35,857 nt of DNA, taken from the NCBI GenBank assembly GCA_020628305.1, contig JAHDFH010000017.1, forward strand, positions 1-35,857, written 5' to 3'. Made by a program: the position numbers and the translations under genes. The stretch is from Acidimicrobiales bacterium (GTDB taxonomy: Bacteria; Actinomycetota; Acidimicrobiia; Acidimicrobiales; SZUA-35). This document shows positions 1-6,707 of this stretch, piece after piece; positions within the stretch are counted from its first letter, which is position 1; each line of letters opens with the position of its first letter. The notes under the pieces were generated by a model. The model saw only the letters and a program-made list of their open reading frames with translations, did not search any database and was not told the origin of the DNA.

Positions 1-1164
1 TGAAATCCATTTAGTGGCCGAAACATAGCCATACAAACCTGACACCACCAAACGGGCCGGAAAACCATGATCGATAGTAAGTGGCTCACCATTCATCCCA
101 ACTGCTAGTAATGCTGTTCTTCCATCGAATGCTCGTTCAATTGGAAACCCACAGGTCCAACCGTCGACTGAGCGGCTCGCCAGCTGCTCAGCTTCTGGCA
201 ACACTCCTGCCTCGTCTAACAATTCGGAAAGTGGAATGCCTTGCCAAACTGCATTGCCAACCAGTTCTCCCCCTACTGGGTTAGAGACACAAGACAATGT
301 GACTGGAGCAATGGTTGTTGAACGCTCCAGGAGTTCGGCGTAGGTGTATGACATCTCTTGGTTGACAAGGCCTTTGATTGTTAGTGACCAGTTGTCAACA
401 TCAACTTGTGGCTTGATAAGGGCAGTATCAATTAGATAGAAATCGTCTGCCGGAACTACATATGGAGTCAGATTCGGCGTTTGGTTGATCCCACTAGCAA
501 CTACTTCATCAACCGCTGTCTGCACTTCAGGATTCTTCGGCGCGGAAAGAAACAACTGCCGCCGCTTTTCATCAACAGCTCTTAAACCTCTCGCAGCGTT
601 GGCCCCGATGGCACTAAGCCCTGCAAGCACTACCCCGCCACCTAAAAACGTCAAGAAACCTCGCCTAGAAAGTGGAGGAACTGTTTCAGCTGGGCGCTTT
701 GCTACATCTTCGGACTCGCTGCTTGCAGCTTCACCAGCTGCCACACTTCGCACCATGGCGTTGCCCAAACTCAAACAAGCTGACGCTACTCCGCAGACGA
801 ATAGTGACATAGCTATTGCGAAGATCCAGCCGGCCTGTGGATCTGAACCAATCGATAACAGTGCGATAGCGAAGAAAACTACAAGCCAACGCTTAGTAGA
901 GAATCTGGAGTTGAGCGCTGCTGCAAAGACCACAGTCAACAGGACAGTTCCCACTATGAGAGCCGGCTTGTCCGAAAGCTGAAACAGAGACTTCCCAAGT
1001 TCAATGAACCAATTGGGAGCGTACTCAATCACTCGATTAGCTACAGCTATCACCGGACCCGGACGTGGCTGGAAAAACGCTGCGACTAGTTCACCTAAAG
1101 CGAGCGAAAGGAGCGCTGCGACTACCCCAACTGCCATTCGATAGAAGCGTTCATTGTGAGTCAT
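1..1164 (-). CDS. Molybdopterin-dependent oxidoreductase, sulfite oxidase/MsrP-like, membrane-anchored N-terminus (partial)
   Basis: The minus-strand frame is open for 388 codons from ATG 1164 and runs off the left edge, so the C-terminus is missing. Residues 1-140 hold several hydrophobic stretches that look like membrane helices. A twin-arginine-like motif, SRRGFLTFLGGG, follows near residues 166-177. The rest resembles the sulfite oxidase-type molybdopterin fold: LSCVSNPVGG carries the expected Mo-thiolate cysteine (about C292), and the HGFPARLVVSGLYGYVSATKW block near the break is a family hallmark. The likely role is oxidoreduction of a small sulfur or methionine-sulfoxide-type substrate outside the cytoplasmic membrane; the substrate cannot be read. 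A TATCCT box ends 6 nt before ATG, suggesting a leaderless mRNA. It is divergent from a lipoprotein and a YedZ-like haem protein, which may be its electron partner. Having the Tat motif internal, after membrane helices, is typical of some actinobacterial members. Family call strong, substrate unknown. Confidence 0.88.
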   Translation of the reverse strand, partial: MTHNERFYRMAVGVVAALLSLALGELVAAFFQPRPGPVIAVANRVIEYAPNWFIELGKSLFQLSDKPALIVGTVLLTVVFAAALNSRFSTKRWLVVFFAIALLSIGSDPQAGWIFAIAMSLFVCGVASACLSLGNAMVRSVAAGEAASSESEDVAKRPAETVPPLSRRGFLTFLGGGVVLAGLSAIGANAARGLRAVDEKRRQLFLSAPKNPEVQTAVDEVVASGINQTPNLTPYVVPADDFYLIDTALIKPQVDVDNWSLTIKGLVNQEMSYTYAELLERSTTIAPVTLSCVSNPVGGELVGNAVWQGIPLSELLDEAGVLPEAEQLASRSVDGWTCGFPIERAFDGRTALLAVGMNGEPLTIDHGFPARLVVSGLYGYVSATKWIS

Positions 1165-1170
1165 TTAAGA

Positions 1171-1176
1171 AGGATA
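1171..1176 (-). promoter_or_regulatory. -10 box of leaderless promoter for the molybdopterin oxidoreductase
   Basis: On the minus strand TATCCT is followed by exactly 6 nt (TCTTAA) and the ATG at 1164. No Shine-Dalgarno can fit, so transcription probably starts at or next to the start codon. Confidence 0.55.
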
Positions 1177-1324
1177 ACTTTCTATCTAGGTTGCGGCCCT
1201 CAGCCTAGTTCACAAGCTCGGGGGCTCTGTGTACTTTTAACTACCAAGTCGCCGAATATATTCTCCCAGATAGCGAACTGGCAGATTTTCGCTATCTACC
1301 TAATTAGAAGTCGGACCTGTCTGC

Positions 1325-1330
1325 CATAAT
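1325..1330 (+). promoter_or_regulatory. -10 box of leaderless promoter for the lipoprotein operon
   Basis: CATAAT, preceded by TGC (extended -10 form), lies 6 nt before the GTG at 1337. There is no purine-rich ribosome site, which fits leaderless initiation. Confidence 0.5.
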
Positions 1331-1336
1331 GTCAGC

Positions 1337-2038
1337 GTGAGTAAAAAATGGACTAAACCCGCCACTCTATGTCTGGCCTTGATGTTGACACTCATAGGGT
1401 GTTCTTCAGAAACCGAACCAGAAATAGAATCACTCAGCTTGGAACAAGCTGACATCTTGGCAAATGCTTTATTTCGCAACTTCGAAGACGGCGCAGTTGA
1501 GCTCAAGGTGACCCGTGCTGTTGCGAACCAAACGGCTGGCGTCACTTACACAGGATCCATTGACTGGAGTCAGGGGTTAGCGCTGTTCGACATAGAGGGC
1601 GACGATCAGACCACTGGAATTGCTTGGACCCCAACAGTTTTGGTTGAAAAAGTTCCTGAATTGACTGCCGAACTAAAGAACTTAACGGGCGACACTGTTG
1701 AATGGTTCTTCACCCCACTGAATGAGAACAACAACAGGCAAGCTGCGTCCGCTGCGTATGACATCATCCACACACTGGGCTCCAACACACCAGACAATGC
1801 CGTGCTAATCCGACAGAACCCAGGCGCTGGCTTCGTGTCGGAATCTGACACAGAGGTTATCTTGGCTTATTCAAATTCATCTGTGTTTACCTTTGATACA
1901 GAAACCAACCTGATGAACAAGTTCGAATTTCTTGATGGAGCCGGCAACCCTATATGGACCGCTGAAGTCATAGATCGTGATGCTCCAGATGTCGTCGTGC
2001 CAGAGCTGGCTATTCCCAAACCAGCTCCTGCGCAGTAG
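1337..2038 (+). CDS. Lipoprotein of unknown function (LppX/LprG-like at most)
   Basis: This 233-aa protein starts with GTG. It has a charged N-terminus (MSKKWTK), a hydrophobic stretch and the lipobox LIGC, so C22 is probably lipidated and the protein sits on the outer face of the cytoplasmic membrane. The mature part has alternating short strands and a Pro-rich tail, loosely like the actinobacterial LppX/LprG fold that carries lipids; the resemblance is by general pattern only. The gene is 3 nt upstream of the haem membrane protein, so they are very likely co-transcribed, and it is divergent from the molybdopterin oxidoreductase. A role as a periplasmic-side accessory or carrier for that redox locus is inference from position. 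Confidence 0.75.
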   Translation: MSKKWTKPATLCLALMLTLIGCSSETEPEIESLSLEQADILANALFRNFEDGAVELKVTRAVANQTAGVTYTGSIDWSQGLALFDIEGDDQTTGIAWTPTVLVEKVPELTAELKNLTGDTVEWFFTPLNENNNRQAASAAYDIIHTLGSNTPDNAVLIRQNPGAGFVSESDTEVILAYSNSSVFTFDTETNLMNKFEFLDGAGNPIWTAEVIDRDAPDVVVPELAIPKPAPAQ

Positions 2039-2041
2039 AGA

Positions 2042-2632
2042 ATGAAAAAGTATCAGACAACCCTGATAGCAACGTCATGGGCTCTAGTGGCCGGAGTCGT
2101 CGCTTCTCTTGGTGCTGGATTTCTAGGTTTGATCAGAGTCTCTGAGGCTTACGATTCTGCCAGAATCTTCAGCGAACATCCCGGTGTTGTAGTTCTCTCC
2201 TTGATGTTCATGTGCAGTCCTCTGCAGCGCATCACACTTAGAAGCTGGGTGAAGGTTCGCAAACACCTCGGAATTATCTTTGGTCTTCTTGCTCTGACTA
2301 ACGCCGGCATCTTCTACGCAAGCAACTCTCGGTTCTCAACAGCTGAGATGTTTGTAGCTGCTGGAGCTTTAGCAACAATCATTTGTGTGCCTCTACTTGC
2401 TACTTCTTTCAAACCAGTAAAACGATGGATGGGCTCAGCGAAGTGGACGAAGTTACACAAGCTCAGCTACGCTCTGCCACTTCTTGTAGGCATTCATCTG
2501 CTTACCAACCCGTCACTTCCGATAGGCATGTCTTTTAGTGTTCTGTTATTCGCAGCTGGATTTAGATTCGTTGTTTACAGAACCAACTGGCTCATAGCCA
2601 GACCGAAGGCACATTTGACAGCTAGGATTTGA
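2042..2632 (+). CDS. YedZ/MsrQ-like ferric-reductase-type haem membrane protein
   Basis: This 196-aa protein has about five to six membrane helices. It resembles the ferric-reductase-like transmembrane domain of YedZ/MsrQ, the haem subunit that passes electrons to the periplasmic Mo protein MsrP. SPLQRITLRSWVKVRKHLG matches the 'R-x-L-G' region of that family. LHKLSY (H139) and GIHLL (H152) reproduce the 13-residue spacing of two known haem histidines (H151/H164 in E. coli YedZ). At the position of the third ligand (H91 in YedZ) the sequence reads LLALTN, with N87; the nearest histidine is H75, twelve residues earlier. Either ligation has changed or one haem is lost. The ATG is 3 nt after the lipoprotein stop, so the two are coupled. 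With a Mo oxidoreductase divergent next door, an electron-transfer role is a reasonable inference. Confidence 0.7.
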   Translation: MKKYQTTLIATSWALVAGVVASLGAGFLGLIRVSEAYDSARIFSEHPGVVVLSLMFMCSPLQRITLRSWVKVRKHLGIIFGLLALTNAGIFYASNSRFSTAEMFVAAGALATIICVPLLATSFKPVKRWMGSAKWTKLHKLSYALPLLVGIHLLTNPSLPIGMSFSVLLFAAGFRFVVYRTNWLIARPKAHLTARI

Positions 2633-2640
2633 CTTAGCAT

Positions 2641-3723
2641 ATGGAATCGGCAAAGGTTAAGAAAATCATCGGCATAACTGTTGTGGTTGCGGTCGTAGCC
2701 GTCGCAGCAAGTTTCTCGATTCGCACCCTGTTCAAGCATGACCCAATCACGCTCACAGTGGAGTCAACGATCCAAGAAACAGTGGATCAGGCTAAACAAG
2801 GCGACACAGTTGTTGTCCCGGCAGGCGTTTATGAAGAGTCAGTCGAGATCCTGACTCCGAATATCACGCTCCGAGGCGAACTAGACGATGAAGGTAACCC
2901 GTTGTCTAAACTCGATGGTGGAGATACGAAGCTGTTTGGCATTATCGGAACAGCAGATGATGTTGTAATCGAGAACTTCGAGATCACAAACTTCACCAAC
3001 TCAGGAATTATGATTACCGGTGCGGGCGGATTTGGAAGTTACGAAGGCGAAGATCGTGTTCAATCTGGATATGCAATCCGCAACATCGTATCGAAAGATA
3101 ACAACCAGTACGGCATTTACGCTTTCCAAGCTGAAGGCGGAGTGATTGACAATGTCACCGCTTCAGGGCATTGGGATTCAGGCATTTACATAGGACAATG
3201 CAACCCCTGCAACGTCACAACAACAAACTCACAAGCGTTCGGAAACGATATCGGCTTTTATGCCACCAATGCATCTGTTGGAGTGATCGTTGAAGACTCA
3301 GTTTTCGAAGAGAATCGCATTGGAATGGCGCCGAATTCTCAAGAGATTGAACGTCTCGCCCCGCAACGAGAATCAATAATTAGAAACAATGTGATTCGAA
3401 ACAACGGCGAGCAGTACAACCCTGACCTTGAAGCTATGCCACAATCAAACAATCCTGACGGGATTGGCGTTATGGTCAGTGGCAGTCAAGGCAACATCGT
3501 GGAAAACAACGAAATTTCAGGTCACATCGTAGGCGTGTTGATTCGAGACAACGACGGCTATGTAGCTGAAGGCAACCGGGTTGAAGGTAACAGTTTCGAA
3601 GGCAACGATCTACCCTTCAAAATCGAAACCCAGGGTTCTAATTGCGTCACTAACAACAGCTACGAGCCTGGAATCACCATCGAAGAACCCTGCGCTCTAC
3701 TAGATAGTTTGAGCGGCGAATAG
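2641..3723 (+). CDS. Membrane-anchored right-handed parallel beta-helix protein (NosD-like)
   Basis: This 360-aa protein has a hydrophobic signal anchor at residues 10-28, then a right-handed parallel beta-helix. The entry motif TIQETVDQAKQGDTVVVPAG and the phrase GVYEESVEI are typical of NosD/pectate-lyase-like proteins. They are followed by repeated turns with I-x-N-N-x-I patterns (NNVIRNN, NIVENNEISG, NRVEGNSFEGN). A CNPC pair lies mid-helix and a second Cys pair near the C-terminus, suggesting disulfides. NosD proteins support cofactor or copper insertion in N2O reductase; other members act on polysaccharides. Nothing here separates those options. The gene follows the YedZ-like gene by 8 nt, so it likely belongs to the same operon and may assist the extracytoplasmic redox enzyme, or act on surface glycans. 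Confidence 0.75.
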   Translation: MESAKVKKIIGITVVVAVVAVAASFSIRTLFKHDPITLTVESTIQETVDQAKQGDTVVVPAGVYEESVEILTPNITLRGELDDEGNPLSKLDGGDTKLFGIIGTADDVVIENFEITNFTNSGIMITGAGGFGSYEGEDRVQSGYAIRNIVSKDNNQYGIYAFQAEGGVIDNVTASGHWDSGIYIGQCNPCNVTTTNSQAFGNDIGFYATNASVGVIVEDSVFEENRIGMAPNSQEIERLAPQRESIIRNNVIRNNGEQYNPDLEAMPQSNNPDGIGVMVSGSQGNIVENNEISGHIVGVLIRDNDGYVAEGNRVEGNSFEGNDLPFKIETQGSNCVTNNSYEPGITIEEPCALLDSLSGE

Positions 3724-3772
3724 GAAACACAATAGCTCCAAGAGGTGACGCAATTTTCCATTCGATAGGTGA

Positions 3773-3778
3773 TACCCT
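3773..3778 (+). promoter_or_regulatory. Extended -10 box upstream of the orphan gene at 3.8 kb
   Basis: TGA-TACCCT forms an extended -10. A transcript starting about 7 nt later would miss the TTG at 3782 but would give a roughly 20-nt leader with a GGGG stretch before the ATG at 3806, favouring that start. Confidence 0.4.
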
Positions 3779-3805
3779 CATTTGAGCGGTTGGAACGGGG
3801 CAGCT

Positions 3806-4486
3806 ATGGGCAGGTTGGGTTTGAGTGATGAACCGCGTTCAGCACAAGAGCTAGAGTTTTGCCTACAGGAGCTTTGCAGTTTGCTGGATCTAAACGTTGA
3901 TTTTACAGTTCTCGATGGTGAAGTTGATATTGAGGACCCGATCCTCACTGCTGATGATGCACTTGAAGTTGCCGCAACAAAGCAAATGTTAGATTCAGAC
4001 CTTAGCGATGAAAAGGCGATTAAAACTGTAGATGCCTGGATAATTGTTACCAGAGCGGAACTACAAGATCAGGCTATCTTGTCAGACTTCCACACGCTCT
4101 TGCTAGTTGTCGACAAGGTGACCTCCGAGGATGTTTTCGTGTGCATGCCATATGTTACGGAGGAAGCGTCAGCAAAGCTTGAAATTGACTTTGATGAAGC
4201 CCTTGCTTGCTATCCCAAAGAGCGTATAGCTGGGATACTCTTGCCCGAAGTAGCTACTGTCAATGATGCCCTGGATACAATCGAAAGCATTGTGGATGCA
4301 CTAGCGGAAACGAAGCGGCAACCCAAAGAAAACGCCAGAGACGCAACTATCCTAGCCTTTCCGGTCATGCTTCCAGTCGCAGTATCCTCACAGGCGGCTG
4401 CCAGTCAACGGAGTGGGCTGACGGGTGAAACTCCCCAGGGTGTAGTCGACCTAGCCGTGCAGCGCTACAACCGTCGAGGACCTTAG
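3806..4486 (+). CDS. Hypothetical acidic protein
   Basis: I do not recognise this protein. The frame can start at TTG 3782, but ATG 3806 is preferred because a GGGG-containing leader and an extended -10 box lie at suitable distances. From ATG 3806 it is 226 aa: soluble, acidic in the first two thirds, with a central strand-like hydrophobic stretch (WIIVTRAEL; FHTLLLVVDKV) and then helical segments. The tail, after about residue 175, is different in nature: Ala/Val-rich (AFPVMLPVAVSSQAAASQ), then a basic end (QRYNRRGP). It has no signal peptide and no clear membrane helix. The stop is 4 nt from the stop of the convergent glutaredoxin gene, so it is a separate transcription unit from both neighbours. 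Coding reality is supported by length, promoter and tight packing. Confidence 0.6.
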   Translation: MGRLGLSDEPRSAQELEFCLQELCSLLDLNVDFTVLDGEVDIEDPILTADDALEVAATKQMLDSDLSDEKAIKTVDAWIIVTRAELQDQAILSDFHTLLLVVDKVTSEDVFVCMPYVTEEASAKLEIDFDEALACYPKERIAGILLPEVATVNDALDTIESIVDALAETKRQPKENARDATILAFPVMLPVAVSSQAAASQRSGLTGETPQGVVDLAVQRYNRRGP

Positions 4487-4490
4487 CACT

Positions 4491-4730
4491 CTACCTAAGC
4501 ATCTCCTCGACTTGTTCAACAGAAGGGTTCACCTCAACAAGCTTGCCCACCTTTACTGTTGGGACTACCTCATTGCCATTAGCCACTGAACGAACGTACT
4601 CAGCAGCACTTGGATCTTCCCAAATGTTACGCTTGGCATAGGCAATGCCTTTGCTGTTAAGACCTCGTTCGAGATTTACACAAAACGGGCAGCCTGGGCG
4701 CCAATACATTTCAACTATTGCTTGTTCCAT
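4491..4730 (-). CDS. Glutaredoxin/mycoredoxin-like thiol oxidoreductase
   Basis: This is a 79-aa single thioredoxin-fold domain. The redox site GCPFC lies near residues 13-17, the cis-proline motif is VVPTVKVG, and a C-terminal NPSVEQVEEML helix matches the layout of actinobacterial mycoredoxin-1 and NrdH-type glutaredoxins. Mycoredoxins reduce mixed disulfides with mycothiol; a CxxC site can also serve dithiol exchange. Which low-molecular-weight thiol is used cannot be told from this protein alone. The ATG at 4730 is 8 nt after TATGTT, so the mRNA probably has little or no leader. It is a single-gene unit, convergent with the hypothetical gene. Confidence 0.85.
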   Translation of the reverse strand: MEQAIVEMYWRPGCPFCVNLERGLNSKGIAYAKRNIWEDPSAAEYVRSVANGNEVVPTVKVGKLVEVNPSVEQVEEMLR

Positions 4731-4738
4731 AGTCTCTC

Positions 4739-4744
4739 AACATA
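4739..4744 (-). promoter_or_regulatory. -10 box of the glutaredoxin promoter
   Basis: TATGTT on the minus strand lies 8 nt before the ATG at 4730, giving at most a 1-2 nt leader. Confidence 0.4.
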
Positions 4745-4791
4745 GCTGAGGCACAATTTGTTCCCTTGTTCCGCGGCCCGAACCACCACCA

Positions 4792-4850
4792 TCATTCACC
4801 GAAGCTCAAAGCCGAACAAGAACCTCTGGCCCATGCGACGATGTCATTCT
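4792..4850. repeat. Degenerate dispersed intergenic repeat
   Basis: ATTCACCGAAGCTCAAAGCC followed by GAACAAGAACCTCT, and then GTCATTCTCAAGGCCTCT, are decayed matches to the repeat at 21334-21370 (GTCATTCTCCAAGGCTCG then AAGCCGAAGGAGAATCTCT). There is no ORF in this 243-bp gap. Confidence 0.4.
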
Positions 4851-4910
4851 CAAGGCCTCTAACCACCTTTCAAAAGAGATCAAAGTAAATCCCAAAGACC
4901 ATCGAATCAG

Positions 4911-4967
4911 ATAGGACCGTCCCCACCGTACCTTTAAAAGCCGGATAGGACCGTCCCTACCGTACTC
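4911..4967. repeat. Two copies of a GGGAC-core palindromic repeat downstream of ilvD
   Basis: Two direct copies, 4911-4932 and 4945-4967, share ATAGGACCGTCCC-ACCGTAC with one C/T difference. Read in the ilvD direction each contains a TAGGG-ACGG-TCCTA or TGGGG-ACGG-TCCTA hairpin core. The first copy met downstream of ilvD begins only a few bases after its stop, so it may act as a 3' end or mRNA-stability element. Related copies lie at 21590 and 32911. Confidence 0.75.
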
Positions 4968-4973
4968 CCACAA

Positions 4974-6668
4974 CTAGCTATCTGTTACGCAGCCGTGGCT
5001 GGCGTCGGTCACCAGCTTTTGGTATTTGAAGAGGGTACCAGATGAAGTCTTTAGCGCTGGCTCTTTCCAAGCTGCTTGGCGTTCTGCCATGGTCACATCA
5101 TCAATATTGACAGAGATCGTGTGCGACTCATCGTCAATTGTAATTTCGTCACCATCCTCAACTACAGCTATTGCACCACCCTCTTGAGCTTCGGGAACAA
5201 CGTGACCGATGATAAAGCCATGTGAACCGCCCGAGAAACGCCCGTCGGTGATGAGCGCTACATCATCCAAGAATCCCGCCCCGGCGAGCGCTGAAGTTGG
5301 TTTCAACATCTCAGGCATACCTGGCCCGCCACGAGGACCTTCATAACGAATCACAATCACATCGCCCGATGTGATTTTTCCTTGCTCGAGACCTTCAATC
5401 ATTTCTTCTTCAGAGTCAAACACTCGAGCGGGTCCGGTGAATGCTAGACCTTGCTTGCCGGTGATTTTCCCAACAGCTCCACCTGGCGCTAAGTTGCCAC
5501 GCAAGATTGAGATGTGACCTCGGCTCTTAAGAGCGCCCTCAACCTTTGCAACAACCTGCTGGGCATCTGCCAAACCTTCCGCCTCGTCTACATTCTCAGC
5601 CAACGTTTTCGAGGTCACAGTCATTTGGGTTCCATCAAGCAGGTTCTCTTCGAGTAGATACTTAACAACACCTGGCACTCCGCCAACTTCGTGGAGCTCT
5701 TCCATCACATACTTACCACTTGGCTTAAGATCAGCCAGTAGAGGAACACGGTCGGAGACCTTTGCCCAGTCATCAATGGTTAGCTCAATCCCAAAAGAGT
5801 GTGCCATTGCAATTAAGTGCAGTACGGCGTTCGTTGAACCACCCAACGCCATCGTTATGACCATGGCGTTTTCTAACGACGCTCGGGTTACGATCTTGCG
5901 TGGAGTTAAGTCCTTCTCAAGTAGGGTTTTGATAGCTACACCAGCTGCGTAACATTCGTTAGATTTTGCGTCATCTAAAGCTGGTGTGCATGATGAGTAT
6001 GGCAGGCTCAACCCCATAACTTCGATAGCAGTTGCCATCGTGTTTGCTGTATACATGCCACCGCAAGCCCCAGCACTTGGGCAAGCATTGGCAACAATAT
6101 CTTGACGTTCTTCCTCAGTGATTGTTCCAGCGAGTAGCTGCCCGTAGCTTTGGAATGCAGAAACAACATCCAGCTTTTGTTCTTCCCCACCTATGGTGGC
6201 ACAACCTGGTTTGATTGTTCCTCCGTAAACCATAATCGCTGGACGATCCAAGCGCCCCATCGCCATCACAACTCCCGGCATATTCTTATCACAGCCAGGC
6301 AGCGTAACTAGCCCGTCATACCACTGAGCACCCATTACAGTCTCGATTGAGTCAGCAATGAGATCACGGCTCTGTAGCGAGAAACTCATACCGTCGGTTC
6401 CCATTGAAATTCCGTCTGAAACTCCAATGGTGTTAAACCTCATACCGATGAGATCTGAATCGCTCACCCCCGAGTACACCTTGTCAGCCAGGTCATTTAG
6501 ATGCATATTGCATGGGTTACCTTCGTACCAACATGAAGCAATGCCCACTTGAGCTTTTTGAAAATCACTTTTAGTTAGGCCAGTTGCATGAAGCATGGCC
6601 TGAGACGCTCCCTGGCTAGCCGGTTGGGTAATGGTGGCAGAATACTTATTAAGCTGTTGATCAGACAT
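4974..6668 (-). CDS. ilvD: Dihydroxy-acid dehydratase
   Basis: The 564-aa product is full length for the IlvD/Edd family. It dehydrates 2,3-dihydroxy-isovalerate and 2,3-dihydroxy-3-methylvalerate to the 2-keto acids in valine and isoleucine synthesis, in the cytosol. The Fe-S cysteines are C53 (NPCNMHL), C126 ([10 protein letters not shown]) and C202 ([10 protein letters not shown]). D127-K128 of GCDKNMPG supply the Mg2+ and carboxylated-lysine ligands. The C-terminus ends HGCVTDS, where the family usually reads K-G-A-V-T-D; this is a small change near the conserved end. The ATG at 6668 is 6 nt after TAGTTT, which lies in one arm of a palindrome shared with the divergent glycosyltransferase. 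No other branched-chain genes are next to it, so it is an isolated pathway gene here. Confidence 0.97.
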   Translation of the reverse strand: MSDQQLNKYSATITQPASQGASQAMLHATGLTKSDFQKAQVGIASCWYEGNPCNMHLNDLADKVYSGVSDSDLIGMRFNTIGVSDGISMGTDGMSFSLQSRDLIADSIETVMGAQWYDGLVTLPGCDKNMPGVVMAMGRLDRPAIMVYGGTIKPGCATIGGEEQKLDVVSAFQSYGQLLAGTITEEERQDIVANACPSAGACGGMYTANTMATAIEVMGLSLPYSSCTPALDDAKSNECYAAGVAIKTLLEKDLTPRKIVTRASLENAMVITMALGGSTNAVLHLIAMAHSFGIELTIDDWAKVSDRVPLLADLKPSGKYVMEELHEVGGVPGVVKYLLEENLLDGTQMTVTSKTLAENVDEAEGLADAQQVVAKVEGALKSRGHISILRGNLAPGGAVGKITGKQGLAFTGPARVFDSEEEMIEGLEQGKITSGDVIVIRYEGPRGGPGMPEMLKPTSALAGAGFLDDVALITDGRFSGGSHGFIIGHVVPEAQEGGAIAVVEDGDEITIDDESHTISVNIDDVTMAERQAAWKEPALKTSSGTLFKYQKLVTDASHGCVTDS

Positions 6669-6673
6669 GACTA

Positions 6674-6700
6674 CAAACTAGCTGCCTAAGAGCTAGTTTG
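6674..6700. promoter_or_regulatory. Symmetric divergent promoter: perfect 10-bp palindrome holding both -10 boxes
   Basis: CAAACTAGCT (6674-6683) and AGCTAGTTTG (6691-6700) are exact inverted repeats separated by 7 bp. Each arm, read outward, contains TAGTTT. The left one is 6 nt from the ilvD ATG (6668) and the right one 8 nt from the glycosyltransferase ATG (6708). Both genes are then essentially leaderless, with back-to-back -10 boxes. The same palindrome could be an operator or an mRNA hairpin. Confidence 0.6.
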
Positions 6701-6707
6701 AACATCT

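Noticed and set aside
485-982. 165-aa plus-strand ORF
   Set aside because: It is antisense to the molybdopterin oxidoreductase, whose translation gives clear family motifs through the same bases.
4911-4967. Two direct repeats with a short spacer, possible CRISPR remnant
   Set aside because: There are only two units with a 12-bp spacer, the same sequence occurs singly elsewhere, and no cas genes are present.
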